From Spirochaetaceae bacterium (lineage in GTDB: Bacteria; Spirochaetota; Spirochaetia; DSM-27196; PWMO01), in the NCBI GenBank assembly GCA_007693325.1, contig REDW01000058.1, positions 1 to 37,387 on the forward strand: 37,387 nt of DNA. The letters are read 5' to 3'. This document shows positions 15,326 to 23,573 of this stretch, one piece after another (the first letter of the stretch is position 1; every line of letters begins with the position of its first letter). Below the pieces are notes generated by a model. The model was not told where the DNA came from and did not search any database. It saw nothing but the letters and a program-made list of their open reading frames with translations. A program made the translations under genes and the position numbers.

Positions 15326-15940
15326 TCAGCGGTCGAGGTTACGCAGCGCCCAGCACACCCGCTGGATGATACCAACGGCCAGAGCGCCACTCATGACGCT
15401 AAGCAGCACCAGCGCGTGTTGTGGCATCAGCAGCACCAGAGCATAGATTGCGATGGTTTCACCGCCTTCAACCATTCCGCTCGGCATGCTGATCGAAGTC
15501 AGAATTGTGCGGTCGCGCAGCGCCAGAGCGCGCTTCTCGATCAGCGCCGACAGATAGAGCCATGAGGTTATGTTGATGTAGAACAGCGCCAACAGCAGCA
15601 GCACAACCAGCGACAGCCGGTGGTCGGATCGCTCTATTACCAGCGCAACCGGAATTGCGCTGTAGACTACCACGTCCAGCAGCAGGTCCAGGTAACCGCC
15701 CAGGTCGCTCTGACGCCCGGTCAACCGCGCCACACTGCCGTCCAGCCCGTCGATGACGCGATTAAGCAGCCACAACCCCAGCGCTAACGGGTACACGCCA
15801 ATTGCGGTGGCCGCGGCTGCAGCCAGCCCCACTATGGCCGCGGCCACGGTTATGGTTGTTGGCTGCAGCCTGCTGCCTATCAGGCGGGCTATCGGCATCG
15901 TCAAGCGCTCCTTGAGGAAACGCAAACGGTTATCGAGCAT
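15326..15940 (-). CDS. CDP-alcohol phosphatidyltransferase family membrane enzyme
   Basis: 204 residues, about six membrane segments. The family motif DGX2AR-X8-G-X3-D-X3-D is complete: DGSVAR, then Gly after 8 residues and the two Asp at spacing 4, near residues 65-90. These enzymes transfer a phospho-alcohol from a CDP-activated donor to an alcohol or diacylglycerol. The exact product (phosphatidylglycerol-phosphate, -inositol, -serine or a sphingolipid head group) cannot be read. It lies one gene away from serine palmitoyltransferase, so a head-group role in sphingolipids is possible. It shares the strand of the preceding oxidoreductase with a 48-bp gap. Confidence 0.8.
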   Translation of the reverse strand: MLDNRLRFLKERLTMPIARLIGSRLQPTTITVAAAIVGLAAAAATAIGVYPLALGLWLLNRVIDGLDGSVARLTGRQSDLGGYLDLLLDVVVYSAIPVALVIERSDHRLSLVVLLLLALFYINITSWLYLSALIEKRALALRDRTILTSISMPSGMVEGGETIAIYALVLLMPQHALVLLSVMSGALAVGIIQRVCWALRNLDR

Positions 15941-16012
15941 GCGTTACTCTACGAGCCGTCGCAGGCGGCGTCAACTAAGGCGTTAACTAAACAGCCAAAA
16001 AGCTGTGCAAAA

Positions 16013-16041
16013 TAGACAACAACAGGCGTTCGAGATAGTAT
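16013..16041 (+). promoter_or_regulatory. Putative msrB promoter
   Basis: TAGACA (16013-16018), 17-bp spacer, TAGTAT (16036-16041), followed by a normal leader with a GGAGG ribosome binding site. Confidence 0.45.
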
Positions 16042-16069
16042 ATTTGGGGCAGGTATTACGGAGGTTTGT

Positions 16070-16684
16070 ATGAACAGGCAATTGGGTCTGATTGCGAAAA
16101 CAGCGGCTGCTGCCGCACTGATTCTGGCCGGTGCGCTGTACGTCTTTGCATCCGGCCAAACCGAGGGTGACGCGATACCCGCGGCGCGCCAAACCGCAAC
16201 GGAAACCGCAACCGATGCAGAGGGCGGCTATCCGATCGAGCTGAGCGAATCCCAGTGGCGCGAGCGGCTGAGCGACTTCGAATACTACATCTTGCGCGAA
16301 AAGGGAACCGAACGCGCCTTCAGCGGCGAGTACGACGGCTTCTATGAGCCGGGGATCTACTATTCGCGTGCTACCGGACAGCCGCTGTTCAGCTCCGAGC
16401 ACAAGTACGACTCGCGTACCGGTTGGCCGAGCTTCTGGCAGCCGATCGATCCCGATGCGGTACTCTACAAGGACGATGACTCGCTGTGGATGCGCCGTAT
16501 CGAGGTTGTCGACAGTTCCAGCGGTTCTCACCTCGGCCACGTCTTTTCTGACGGGCCCCAACCCACCGGCAGGCGCTACTGTATCAACTCAGCCGCCCTG
16601 CTGTTTGTACCCGAGGGACAACAGCCGCCGCCGCTGGTGCAGGACTACCTCGCGCGCTTTGGCTCCAACGCCGAAACCGACTGA
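16070..16684 (+). CDS. msrB: Exported peptide-methionine (R)-S-oxide reductase
   Basis: 204 residues. Residues 1-28 are a Sec signal (basic start, then AAAAALILAGALYVFASG) followed by a polar linker; the MsrB domain starts near 55. The catalytic Cys171 is in RYCINSAAL, and KYDSRTGWPSF and GSHLGHVFSDGP are the other active-site stretches. The two CXXC zinc sites of classical MsrB are absent (GQPLF is preceded by SRAT rather than CXXC). It would repair oxidised methionine in envelope proteins. The ATG has GGAGG 7 bases upstream. It stands alone between two promoters. Confidence 0.9.
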   Translation: MNRQLGLIAKTAAAAALILAGALYVFASGQTEGDAIPAARQTATETATDAEGGYPIELSESQWRERLSDFEYYILREKGTERAFSGEYDGFYEPGIYYSRATGQPLFSSEHKYDSRTGWPSFWQPIDPDAVLYKDDDSLWMRRIEVVDSSSGSHLGHVFSDGPQPTGRRYCINSAALLFVPEGQQPPPLVQDYLARFGSNAETD

Positions 16685-16774
16685 TCACCGCTGTTCGGGC
16701 CTCAATTGCCTCCTCGACTATAGTACATTCGCTGCGGCGTTGATATATTTATACGTAGCGATGGAGGGGAACAG

Positions 16775-18613
16775 ATGAGAGTACAGTTTAACGCTGTCAG
16801 GCTGGTGCGTCTCGTGGCGGTAGCGGTTATCGGCGCAGTGGCGTTAGCGGCGTGCGGCGGCCGCGACGAATTGACCGAGGCCGAGGCGCTTACGCTGCGC
16901 GCCGAGCGCCGCGACGAAATACTGCAGGGAACCGTGGAACGCTTCGGCGGCAATGATTTTGCACCAGGGGTTGTAGGGGGAACCTGGACGGCTTCAATCA
17001 ATAACGATCCACGGACGTTCAACACCCTGACCGCACGTGACGGTGACAGCGCCACGGTCATCAACGGTCTATTCGACTATCTGGCAGACTACGACCCCTA
17101 CCGGCGTCAATGGAAGCCCAATCTGGCTTCATTTGAGATCGATGCCGACGAGGCTCGCGACGACATGCGGGTAGTGTTTACCCTGCGTGACGATATCTAC
17201 TGGACCACGCCGGGACAGTCGCGCCAGGATGGTGTCAAGGTGACCTCCGACGATGTCATCTACTGGTACAACGAGATCAACGGCGACCCCGAGCTGCAGC
17301 AGCCGGGCTACGCACAGCAGTTCATCGAATTGCCCGACGGTACGCGCGAGCGGATCCAGATCGAACGCATCGATGAGCGCCGCTTCGCATTTGTCTATCC
17401 GCGGGTTGTAGCCGAACCGATCCTGTCCAGCAATATGGTGTTTGGACCACGCCATATCTACCAACCGGCAAAGGAGGAAGGCGGCGTAGAGGGCGTCCTG
17501 AACCTGTTCAGCGTCGACACCGATGTCAGAACCATCCCGTCTCTCGGGCAGTACCATATCGTCGAGTACAATCCGGGCGTGCGGGTGGTGCTCAACCGCA
17601 ACCCCCACTACTGGAAGACCGATAGCGAAGGAACCTCGCTTCCCTACATTGAACGGCTGATCTACCGCGTTGTACCGGACCGCAACACCGAGTACTTGAT
17701 GTTTCGCGACGGAACCAAAGATTCGTACAGCCCGCGGCCGGAAGATCTCGAGGAGCTGATCAGCGCGCGCGAGCGCGACTACACCGTCTACAACGGCGGC
17801 GAATCGCTCGGCTCCTCGTTTATCACCTTCAACCAGAATCCGCAGAACATGAACCCGGTGGTCTACAGCTGGTTCATCCAGACCGAGTTTCGCCAGGCAA
17901 TGAGCAGCCTGCTCAACCGCGAGCGCATTGCCGCCCAGGTCTACCGCGGCCTGGCAAAACCTGCCGAGCACTTCTTTGCCACGGTAAACCCGATGTTCGA
18001 CCCGGATATCCGCCTCGAGTACACCTTCAACCCCGAACGCGCGGTGGAACTGCTGGAGTCAATCGGCATAACGCAGGCCGCGGACGGCCTGATGTACGAC
18101 GCCGACGGCAATCATATCGAGTTCACCATGAACGTGGGCGTAGAAAACGAGATCTGGGTCGACATTCTGAATATTTTTGCCGACGAGCTGGGTGAGGTTG
18201 GCATCACCGCGCGAATCAGGCCGATCGACTTCCAGAACCTTGTGGAACGGCTGACCTCGACCTACGACTGGGAGGTCATCGGTGTTGCGCTCGGCACCAA
18301 CTACTGGCCCTCCAGCGGCAGTAACGTCTGGCAGTCCAGCGGCAACTTCCATCTGTGGCATCCGCTGCAGGAGAGTCCGGCAACCGAGTGGGAGGCCCGC
18401 ATCGATTATCTCTACAACGAGGGCCGTTTCACTATCGATCCCGAACGCCGCAAAGAGATCTACGACGAGTACCAGAGAATTCTGCTTTCCGAACTGCCGG
18501 TGATGTATATTGTTCACCCGTTGGCTTTTCTGGCGGTCAGAGACCGATGGGACAATGTCTACTATGACACCCTCGGCGGATTTCAATCGGAGTACGTATT
18601 CCTGAAGCAATGA
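16775..18613 (+). CDS. Peptide-type ABC transporter substrate-binding lipoprotein (family 5)
   Basis: 612 residues. The signal ends in a lipobox LAAC with Cys27, so it is a lipoprotein held at the membrane. The body is an SBP_bac_5 fold (GGTWTASINNDPRTFNTL; typical FTLRDDIYW and DGVKVTSDDVIYW segments). This family takes oligopeptides, nickel or oligosaccharides; the ligand is unknown. The ATG at 16775 has GGAGGGG upstream. The stop overlaps the next permease start (ATGA), the first of four coupled junctions in a five-gene importer operon. Confidence 0.9.
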   Translation: MRVQFNAVRLVRLVAVAVIGAVALAACGGRDELTEAEALTLRAERRDEILQGTVERFGGNDFAPGVVGGTWTASINNDPRTFNTLTARDGDSATVINGLFDYLADYDPYRRQWKPNLASFEIDADEARDDMRVVFTLRDDIYWTTPGQSRQDGVKVTSDDVIYWYNEINGDPELQQPGYAQQFIELPDGTRERIQIERIDERRFAFVYPRVVAEPILSSNMVFGPRHIYQPAKEEGGVEGVLNLFSVDTDVRTIPSLGQYHIVEYNPGVRVVLNRNPHYWKTDSEGTSLPYIERLIYRVVPDRNTEYLMFRDGTKDSYSPRPEDLEELISARERDYTVYNGGESLGSSFITFNQNPQNMNPVVYSWFIQTEFRQAMSSLLNRERIAAQVYRGLAKPAEHFFATVNPMFDPDIRLEYTFNPERAVELLESIGITQAADGLMYDADGNHIEFTMNVGVENEIWVDILNIFADELGEVGITARIRPIDFQNLVERLTSTYDWEVIGVALGTNYWPSSGSNVWQSSGNFHLWHPLQESPATEWEARIDYLYNEGRFTIDPERRKEIYDEYQRILLSELPVMYIVHPLAFLAVRDRWDNVYYDTLGGFQSEYVFLKQ

Positions 18614-19698
18614 CGAGATTCAAGTACCGGGTTCGCCAGTACAGCGCGCAGTTGCTTGCACCCTACACCCGATTGCGGGCAAAACACCCGCTGTTTACAT
18701 TCATCATCGGCCGGATGGGTGCCATGGTCACGATGCTGTTTGTGCTCGGACTGGCGGTATTCTTCCTGATGTCTCTGACCCCGGGTGATATCGTAGACAA
18801 CTACGTACGCAGTCAGATGCTGATGACGCAGGATTTCCGCCAGGCCGACAACATCTACACCGAGGAGGCCATCGCCCAGATGCGCGCGCGGCTCGGACTG
18901 GACCAGCCGTTTTACGTGCAGTACGCCCGCTGGCTGCGTCAGGTGCTGGTGGAACGGGACCTCGGGCGCACGATGATTTCGCGTGCGCCGGTACTGTTCC
19001 TGATCCGTGACCGCATGATCAACTCGCTGATTCTGAATCTCATTTCGCTGTTCTTCCTGACCATCATCTCGTTTGCGCTCGGAATCTACTTCTCATCCAA
19101 GGTGGGCACCAGGGTGGATATCGTTGCCACCTTTGTTGCACTGTTTCTGCACGCCTTTCCGGGTATTCTGCTGCTGATTCTGCTGCAGCTGTTTGCCTCG
19201 GCCAGCGGACTGTTTCCGATAACCGCCTACCCGCCGTTCCCGTTTTCCGAGGATCCGGTCGGATTCAGCTTCAGCTACCTCTATCACATATTCCTGCCGC
19301 TGCTGGGCGCTTTCCTCGGCGGCATAGGCGGCACTATGCGAATGATCCGCGCAACCATGCTCGATCAGCTCGGCCAGCCCTACATCACCTCTATCCGCTC
19401 GCGCGGTGTCAGCGAACGGCGGATCTACTTCGCGCACGCGTTTCGCAATACGCTCAATCCCTACATCACCTCGAGCGCCAACCTGTTTGCCAGTCTTTTC
19501 TCAGGATCATTGATCCTGGAGATCATCTTCTCCTATCCGGGAATCGGCCGCCTGATGTACGAAGCGGTTCGTCAGGAGGATATCAACCTGGTGCTGACCA
19601 ACATTATGTTCATAAGCTTTTTGGTCCTGCTGGGTATGATCGTAGCCGACATCCTGCTGGCGATCGTTGATCCCAGAATACGGTACGGCAAGGCATGA
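18610..19698 (+). CDS. Peptide-type ABC transporter permease (OppB/DppB-like)
   Basis: 362 residues. A long basic N-terminus precedes the first membrane helix (near residue 35-55), followed by the periplasmic loop and five more helices. The FLMSLTPGDIV and QPFYVQYARWL stretches and the EAA-like loop ITSIRSRGVSERRI identify an OppB-type permease. The start overlaps the lipoprotein stop by 4 bp, and its stop overlaps the next permease. Confidence 0.9.
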   Translation: MTRFKYRVRQYSAQLLAPYTRLRAKHPLFTFIIGRMGAMVTMLFVLGLAVFFLMSLTPGDIVDNYVRSQMLMTQDFRQADNIYTEEAIAQMRARLGLDQPFYVQYARWLRQVLVERDLGRTMISRAPVLFLIRDRMINSLILNLISLFFLTIISFALGIYFSSKVGTRVDIVATFVALFLHAFPGILLLILLQLFASASGLFPITAYPPFPFSEDPVGFSFSYLYHIFLPLLGAFLGGIGGTMRMIRATMLDQLGQPYITSIRSRGVSERRIYFAHAFRNTLNPYITSSANLFASLFSGSLILEIIFSYPGIGRLMYEAVRQEDINLVLTNIMFISFLVLLGMIVADILLAIVDPRIRYGKA

Positions 19699-20798
19699 AG
19701 AGATTTTTCAAGAGCATCCGCAGACGACCGGTAGCGCTGGTTTCGGTGATCATCCTGCTGCTGCTGTACGGTTCAATGATTCTGGCTGAACTGCTCACGC
19801 CGTATACCCCCGGCACGGTCTTCCGCAACCACAACTACCATCCGCCGAACGTGCGCCTCTATTCGCCGGAGCTCGGCCTGCGGCCACAGATCCAGCGTCA
19901 CGTGCTGGTTGACGAAATCAACTGGCGCTACGCCCCAATCCGCGGCGACTACACACCAATCCGCTTTCTTGTCCGTGGGCCCCGCTACAAATTGTGGGGA
20001 GTGTTTGAAACCGACGTCCACCTCTTCGGTACCGACAAGCCCTACGCCGAGGACGGCCGCCGCTGGGCCGAAGGCGGACGCACCTACCCGGTCTTTCTGT
20101 TCGGGGCTGACCATCTGGGTCGAGACCTCTATACGCGGGTACTGCACGGCTCGCGAATCTCACTGACAATCGGGTTCATCGGTATCACCATATCGCTCAC
20201 GCTGGCCATCATCCTTGGAGGCCTCGCCGGCTACTACGGCGGTTCTCTCGACTGGTTGGTAATGCGCATCGCCGAGTTCTTCATCCTGATCCCCGGGCTC
20301 TACCTGATTCTGTTTCTGCGCTCGGTACTCTCGCGCGACATGGACTCGGGGCAGTCGTTCATCCTGATTACCGTGATTCTGTCGTTTGTCGGCTGGCCCG
20401 GCAGCGCAAGGCTGATCCGCGGCCTGGTTCACAGTATCAAGCGCGAGGACTTCATAACCGCCGCGCAACTTCAGGGCATTCCCGCGCTGGTGATCATCTT
20501 TCGCCAGATAATCCCGCAGATGGCCTCGATCCTGATCGTAAGTATCACCCTCGGCATCCCGGGATTCATCCTTGGCGAGACGGTGCTCTCGTATCTGGGT
20601 CTGGGTATCATCGATCCGGCGGTCAGCTGGGGGTCTCTGCTCAACCGCCAGATTGCATCGCTGGCAAACCTGCGCAACTACCCGTGGTTCATGTATCCCG
20701 GACTGTTCCTGCTGTTGACTACCCTGTCGTTTAACTTCCTGGGTGATCTGCTGCGCGATGTGCTCGATCCTTACTATCGGGAGAGGAAGATCCAGTGA
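19695..20798 (+). CDS. Peptide-type ABC transporter permease (OppC/DppC-like)
   Basis: 367 residues. The first helix (about 12-35) is followed by an unusually long periplasmic loop of roughly 110 residues before the conserved FGADHLGRDLYTRVLHGSRISL region; typical OppC proteins have a shorter one. The EAA-type loop TAAQLQGIPALVIIFRQIIP lies near residue 255. ATGA overlap at both ends shows tight coupling with the neighbouring permease and ATPase genes. The long loop may contact the binding protein or ligand. Confidence 0.9.
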   Translation: MKRFFKSIRRRPVALVSVIILLLLYGSMILAELLTPYTPGTVFRNHNYHPPNVRLYSPELGLRPQIQRHVLVDEINWRYAPIRGDYTPIRFLVRGPRYKLWGVFETDVHLFGTDKPYAEDGRRWAEGGRTYPVFLFGADHLGRDLYTRVLHGSRISLTIGFIGITISLTLAIILGGLAGYYGGSLDWLVMRIAEFFILIPGLYLILFLRSVLSRDMDSGQSFILITVILSFVGWPGSARLIRGLVHSIKREDFITAAQLQGIPALVIIFRQIIPQMASILIVSITLGIPGFILGETVLSYLGLGIIDPAVSWGSLLNRQIASLANLRNYPWFMYPGLFLLLTTLSFNFLGDLLRDVLDPYYRERKIQ

Positions 20799-21775
20799 CG
20801 TTGCTTGAGATAGATGATCTGCAGATCGATTTTGCCACATCCGCCGGGGCGCTGCACGCCGTGCGTGGGGCATCCGTCGATGTTGCGGAAGGCGAAATCA
20901 TCGGGATCGTGGGTGAAAGCGGCTCGGGCAAGAGCGTGACGGCGTCGTCTGTGATGCGCCTGCTGCCCGGCAACGGCGTCCACAGCGGGGGCGATATCCG
21001 CTACCGCGGACGTTCGGTGTTCTCGCTGTCACCAACCGAGCTGCGTTCTTATCGCGGCGCCGAGATAAGTATGATTTTCCAGGAACCGGGCAGGTCCTTT
21101 GACCCGATCTACTCGATTGGCAAGGCAATGGCCGAGACACTCAGAGTACGCAACCCGGAGATGAGCGATGAAGAGGTCGAACGCCGCTCGATAGAACTGC
21201 TGCAGGAAGTCAACATTCCACAGCCCGCCGAGCGCCTGGTCAACTTTCCGCACCAATTCTCGGGTGGGCTGCTGCAGCGCATCATGATTGCCCTGGCCCT
21301 GGCCTCCAATCCCAGGCTGCTTATAGCCGATGAGCCGACCACCGCGCTGGACGTGACCATACAAGCCGGTATCGTGGACCTGCTGCTCAGGCTGCGCCGC
21401 GAGCGCAACCTGGCGATCCTGTTCATCACCCACAATCTGGCACTGATTTCGCAGATTGCCGACCGGATTGCGGTAATGTACAGCGGTATGATCCTCGAGC
21501 ACGGTACCACGGCCGATGTTCTCAGAGCACCGCGCCATCCCTACAGCCGTGCACTGCTTGACTCGATGTTGAGCTTCGGCAAGCACTACAGCCGCGACCC
21601 GTTGCAGACCATCAAGGGTAGCGTTCCCGATCCCTACCGCCCCGAACCCGGCTGCCCGTTTGCTCCGCGCTGTCCGCTGGCGCACGCCGAATGCACCGCA
21701 GCGGTACCACCGCTGGTAGCTGAAGGCGAACCGGGACACGCCCACCGCTGCATCGTGGCGGGAGTAAAGGAGTAA
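20795..21775 (+). CDS. Peptide-type ABC transporter ATPase (OppD/DppD-like)
   Basis: 326 residues. Walker A GESGSGKSV is near residue 40, the signature FSGGLLQR is a variant of the usual SGGMRQR, and Walker B reads LLIADEPTTALD. The C-terminal oligo_HPY domain keeps the cysteine-rich GCPFAPRCPLAHAEC, known in the family to bind an iron-sulfur cluster. The GTG start overlaps the permease stop (GTGA). It pairs with the next gene to form the ATPase heterodimer. Confidence 0.9.
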   Translation: MTLLEIDDLQIDFATSAGALHAVRGASVDVAEGEIIGIVGESGSGKSVTASSVMRLLPGNGVHSGGDIRYRGRSVFSLSPTELRSYRGAEISMIFQEPGRSFDPIYSIGKAMAETLRVRNPEMSDEEVERRSIELLQEVNIPQPAERLVNFPHQFSGGLLQRIMIALALASNPRLLIADEPTTALDVTIQAGIVDLLLRLRRERNLAILFITHNLALISQIADRIAVMYSGMILEHGTTADVLRAPRHPYSRALLDSMLSFGKHYSRDPLQTIKGSVPDPYRPEPGCPFAPRCPLAHAECTAAVPPLVAEGEPGHAHRCIVAGVKE

Positions 21776-21778
21776 CAC

Positions 21779-22798
21779 GTGCTGGAGATCCGCAGCGTCT
21801 ACAAGCGGTTCAATCTCGAAGCCGGATTCTTTGCCCGCGAAAATCGCTATGTCTACGCGGTAAACGGCGTAAGTCTGAGCGTTGGTGACAACGAGATATA
21901 CGGGCTGGTTGGTGAATCCGGCTGCGGCAAGACTACAACCGCACGGTTAGCGGTGCGCATGTACCGCAGCGACAGCGGCTCAATCCGGTTTATTGACCGT
22001 GAAGGAGAGAGCTACAGCGTAGAGAGCCTGGATAGCCGCGGGCTGCATCTGCTGCGCAGCAAGATCCAATATGTCTTTCAGGATCCGGCGCGCTCGCTCA
22101 ATCCGCGCATGGATATCCTGGAAATCCTGACTGCCGGCTACCGCTACTCGCCCTTCTGGCCCGGTCCGAAAGAGGCGCGCCGGCAGGCGGAAGCAGTCAT
22201 GGTGGATGTGGGGCTTCAGCCGTCGGATCTCGAACGCCGCGCAGCCGACTTCTCAGGCGGCCAGCGCCAGCGAATCTCCATAGCGCGCGCACTGATGGCC
22301 AAGCCGGAACTGCTGATCTGTGACGAGGTTGTATCAGCGCTCGACGTATCAATCCAGGGCCAGATTTTGAATCTGCTGCTCAAGCTCAAGCAGGAATACA
22401 AACTCTCGATGCTCTTCATCGCGCACGACCTGGCGGTAGTTTCCTATGTCAGCGATCGGATCGGCGTGATGTACCGCGGGCTGATGATGGAAGAAGCGCC
22501 GTCTCAGGACCTGATTTCGCAGCGGCTGCATCCCTACACGCGGCATCTCTACGCGGCTATCCCACAGGTCGAGACCGGCCCGCGGACTCAGCGCTCTGTT
22601 CAGGCCAGGTTTGGCGAACTGCCCGATCCAACCCGGCCGCCGGCGGGCATCGACCCACGCGTCTACCAGCCTGACTCCCCGCTCAAGGAAGCAGATAGCG
22701 CGGCACAAACGATGGATGAGGTTTCCCCGGGACACCGGGTATCGCGCTACTTCAACGAAAACGCATCAGCTACAGCATTATCTTCTGGTCAGCGCTGA
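21779..22798 (+). CDS. Peptide-type ABC transporter ATPase (OppF/DppF-like)
   Basis: 339 residues. Walker A GESGCGKTT is near residue 45, the signature FSGGQRQR near 160, and Walker B LLICDEVVSALD. The C-terminal oligo_HPY region is present but lacks the usual cysteine cluster. An AAAGGAG ribosome binding site precedes the GTG start, 3 bp after the OppD stop. It ends the transporter operon and overlaps the convergent small membrane protein gene by 10 bp. Confidence 0.9.
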   Translation: MLEIRSVYKRFNLEAGFFARENRYVYAVNGVSLSVGDNEIYGLVGESGCGKTTTARLAVRMYRSDSGSIRFIDREGESYSVESLDSRGLHLLRSKIQYVFQDPARSLNPRMDILEILTAGYRYSPFWPGPKEARRQAEAVMVDVGLQPSDLERRAADFSGGQRQRISIARALMAKPELLICDEVVSALDVSIQGQILNLLLKLKQEYKLSMLFIAHDLAVVSYVSDRIGVMYRGLMMEEAPSQDLISQRLHPYTRHLYAAIPQVETGPRTQRSVQARFGELPDPTRPPAGIDPRVYQPDSPLKEADSAAQTMDEVSPGHRVSRYFNENASATALSSGQR

Positions 22799-23244
22799 TT
22801 GTGCGACCGTGATCGGCGAAAGCCTGCCGGGGCAGCAACAGCGATCAGCAGGAACAGCAATCCCAACCCGCCAAAGATCAGCGCCGCACCCCAGAGATCC
22901 ATAGTGGAATCGATGCGCGCGCTGGTGCCTCGGCCGGGAATCCACAGCACTTCGATCTCGCTTCCCGCAGCAACCGGACGGCTGCGCCACCCACGCGGAG
23001 AGGTTACCCGCTGTGAGACGCCGTGGGCATCTTCAAACTCCACCACCGCATAATAGAGCCGTCCGTCATCGGCAACAAACGGTGGAGATGCGCCCTCAAC
23101 AACACGATATCCCACCACGATCCCGCTGGTCGGCTGCGCGCGCAACACAAACAGAGCGGTAGTCGCCGCGTGGCCCGCGGCGATAAGAAACAAGGCAAGC
23201 GCAATCAGCAGAAACGCGCGCCTGAATGCCTGACGTAGTGTCAC
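22789..23244 (-). CDS. DUF3592-like membrane protein
   Basis: 151 residues with a hydrophobic helix at each end (about 10-32 and 120-142) around a periplasmic beta-rich domain (VVGYRVVEG, YYAVVEFEDAHGVSQRVTSP, SEIEVLWIPG). This is the shape of DUF3592 proteins, whose function is unknown. I choose GTG 23244 because AGGAGG stands just before it; the frame opens at a TTG at 23262 that includes the ribosome binding site. It overlaps the convergent transporter ATPase by 10 bp. Confidence 0.7.
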   Translation of the reverse strand: MTLRQAFRRAFLLIALALFLIAAGHAATTALFVLRAQPTSGIVVGYRVVEGASPPFVADDGRLYYAVVEFEDAHGVSQRVTSPRGWRSRPVAAGSEIEVLWIPGRGTSARIDSTMDLWGAALIFGGLGLLFLLIAVAAPAGFRRSRSHNQR

Positions 23245-23327
23245 ACTTCCTCCTGCCTGCAATATACTCGAGAAACGGGACGGGAAACAAACTTTACCCG
23301 CAGCTGTTCTAGTAGTATTTTGTGGTT

Positions 23328-23573
23328 ATGAAAGCAGCCGAAAACGCTACCACCAAGCACGCCATACTGGATCTGTTCGGGGCCAACTGTACCTCCTGCT
23401 CAATCGCAATTGAGCATCTGGGGCGCAAAATGGACGGCGTCACAGATATTGTTGTAGACCGCGGCAGCAGTACTATTCAGCTGGAGTACAACGGAGATCA
23501 GCAGGTGCTCGACAAGCTGTGCGATTTTGTGGCCCGCCTGGGCTACGAGGCGCGGGTAAAGACTACCGATTAG
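23328..23573 (+). CDS. Heavy-metal-associated (HMA) domain-like small protein
   Basis: 81 residues with a ferredoxin-like pattern: strand ILDLFGANC, the CTSC motif (Cys21, Cys24) and helix SIAIEHLGRKMDGV, then strand and helix ending in LGYEARV. This is the layout of CopZ/HMA metallochaperones, which bind Cu+ or similar through the two cysteines. The usual GM before the first Cys is missing. A GTG two codons upstream (23322) is an alternative start; neither has a clear ribosome binding site. It overlaps the convergent signalling gene by 4 bp. Confidence 0.7.
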   Translation: MKAAENATTKHAILDLFGANCTSCSIAIEHLGRKMDGVTDIVVDRGSSTIQLEYNGDQQVLDKLCDFVARLGYEARVKTTD

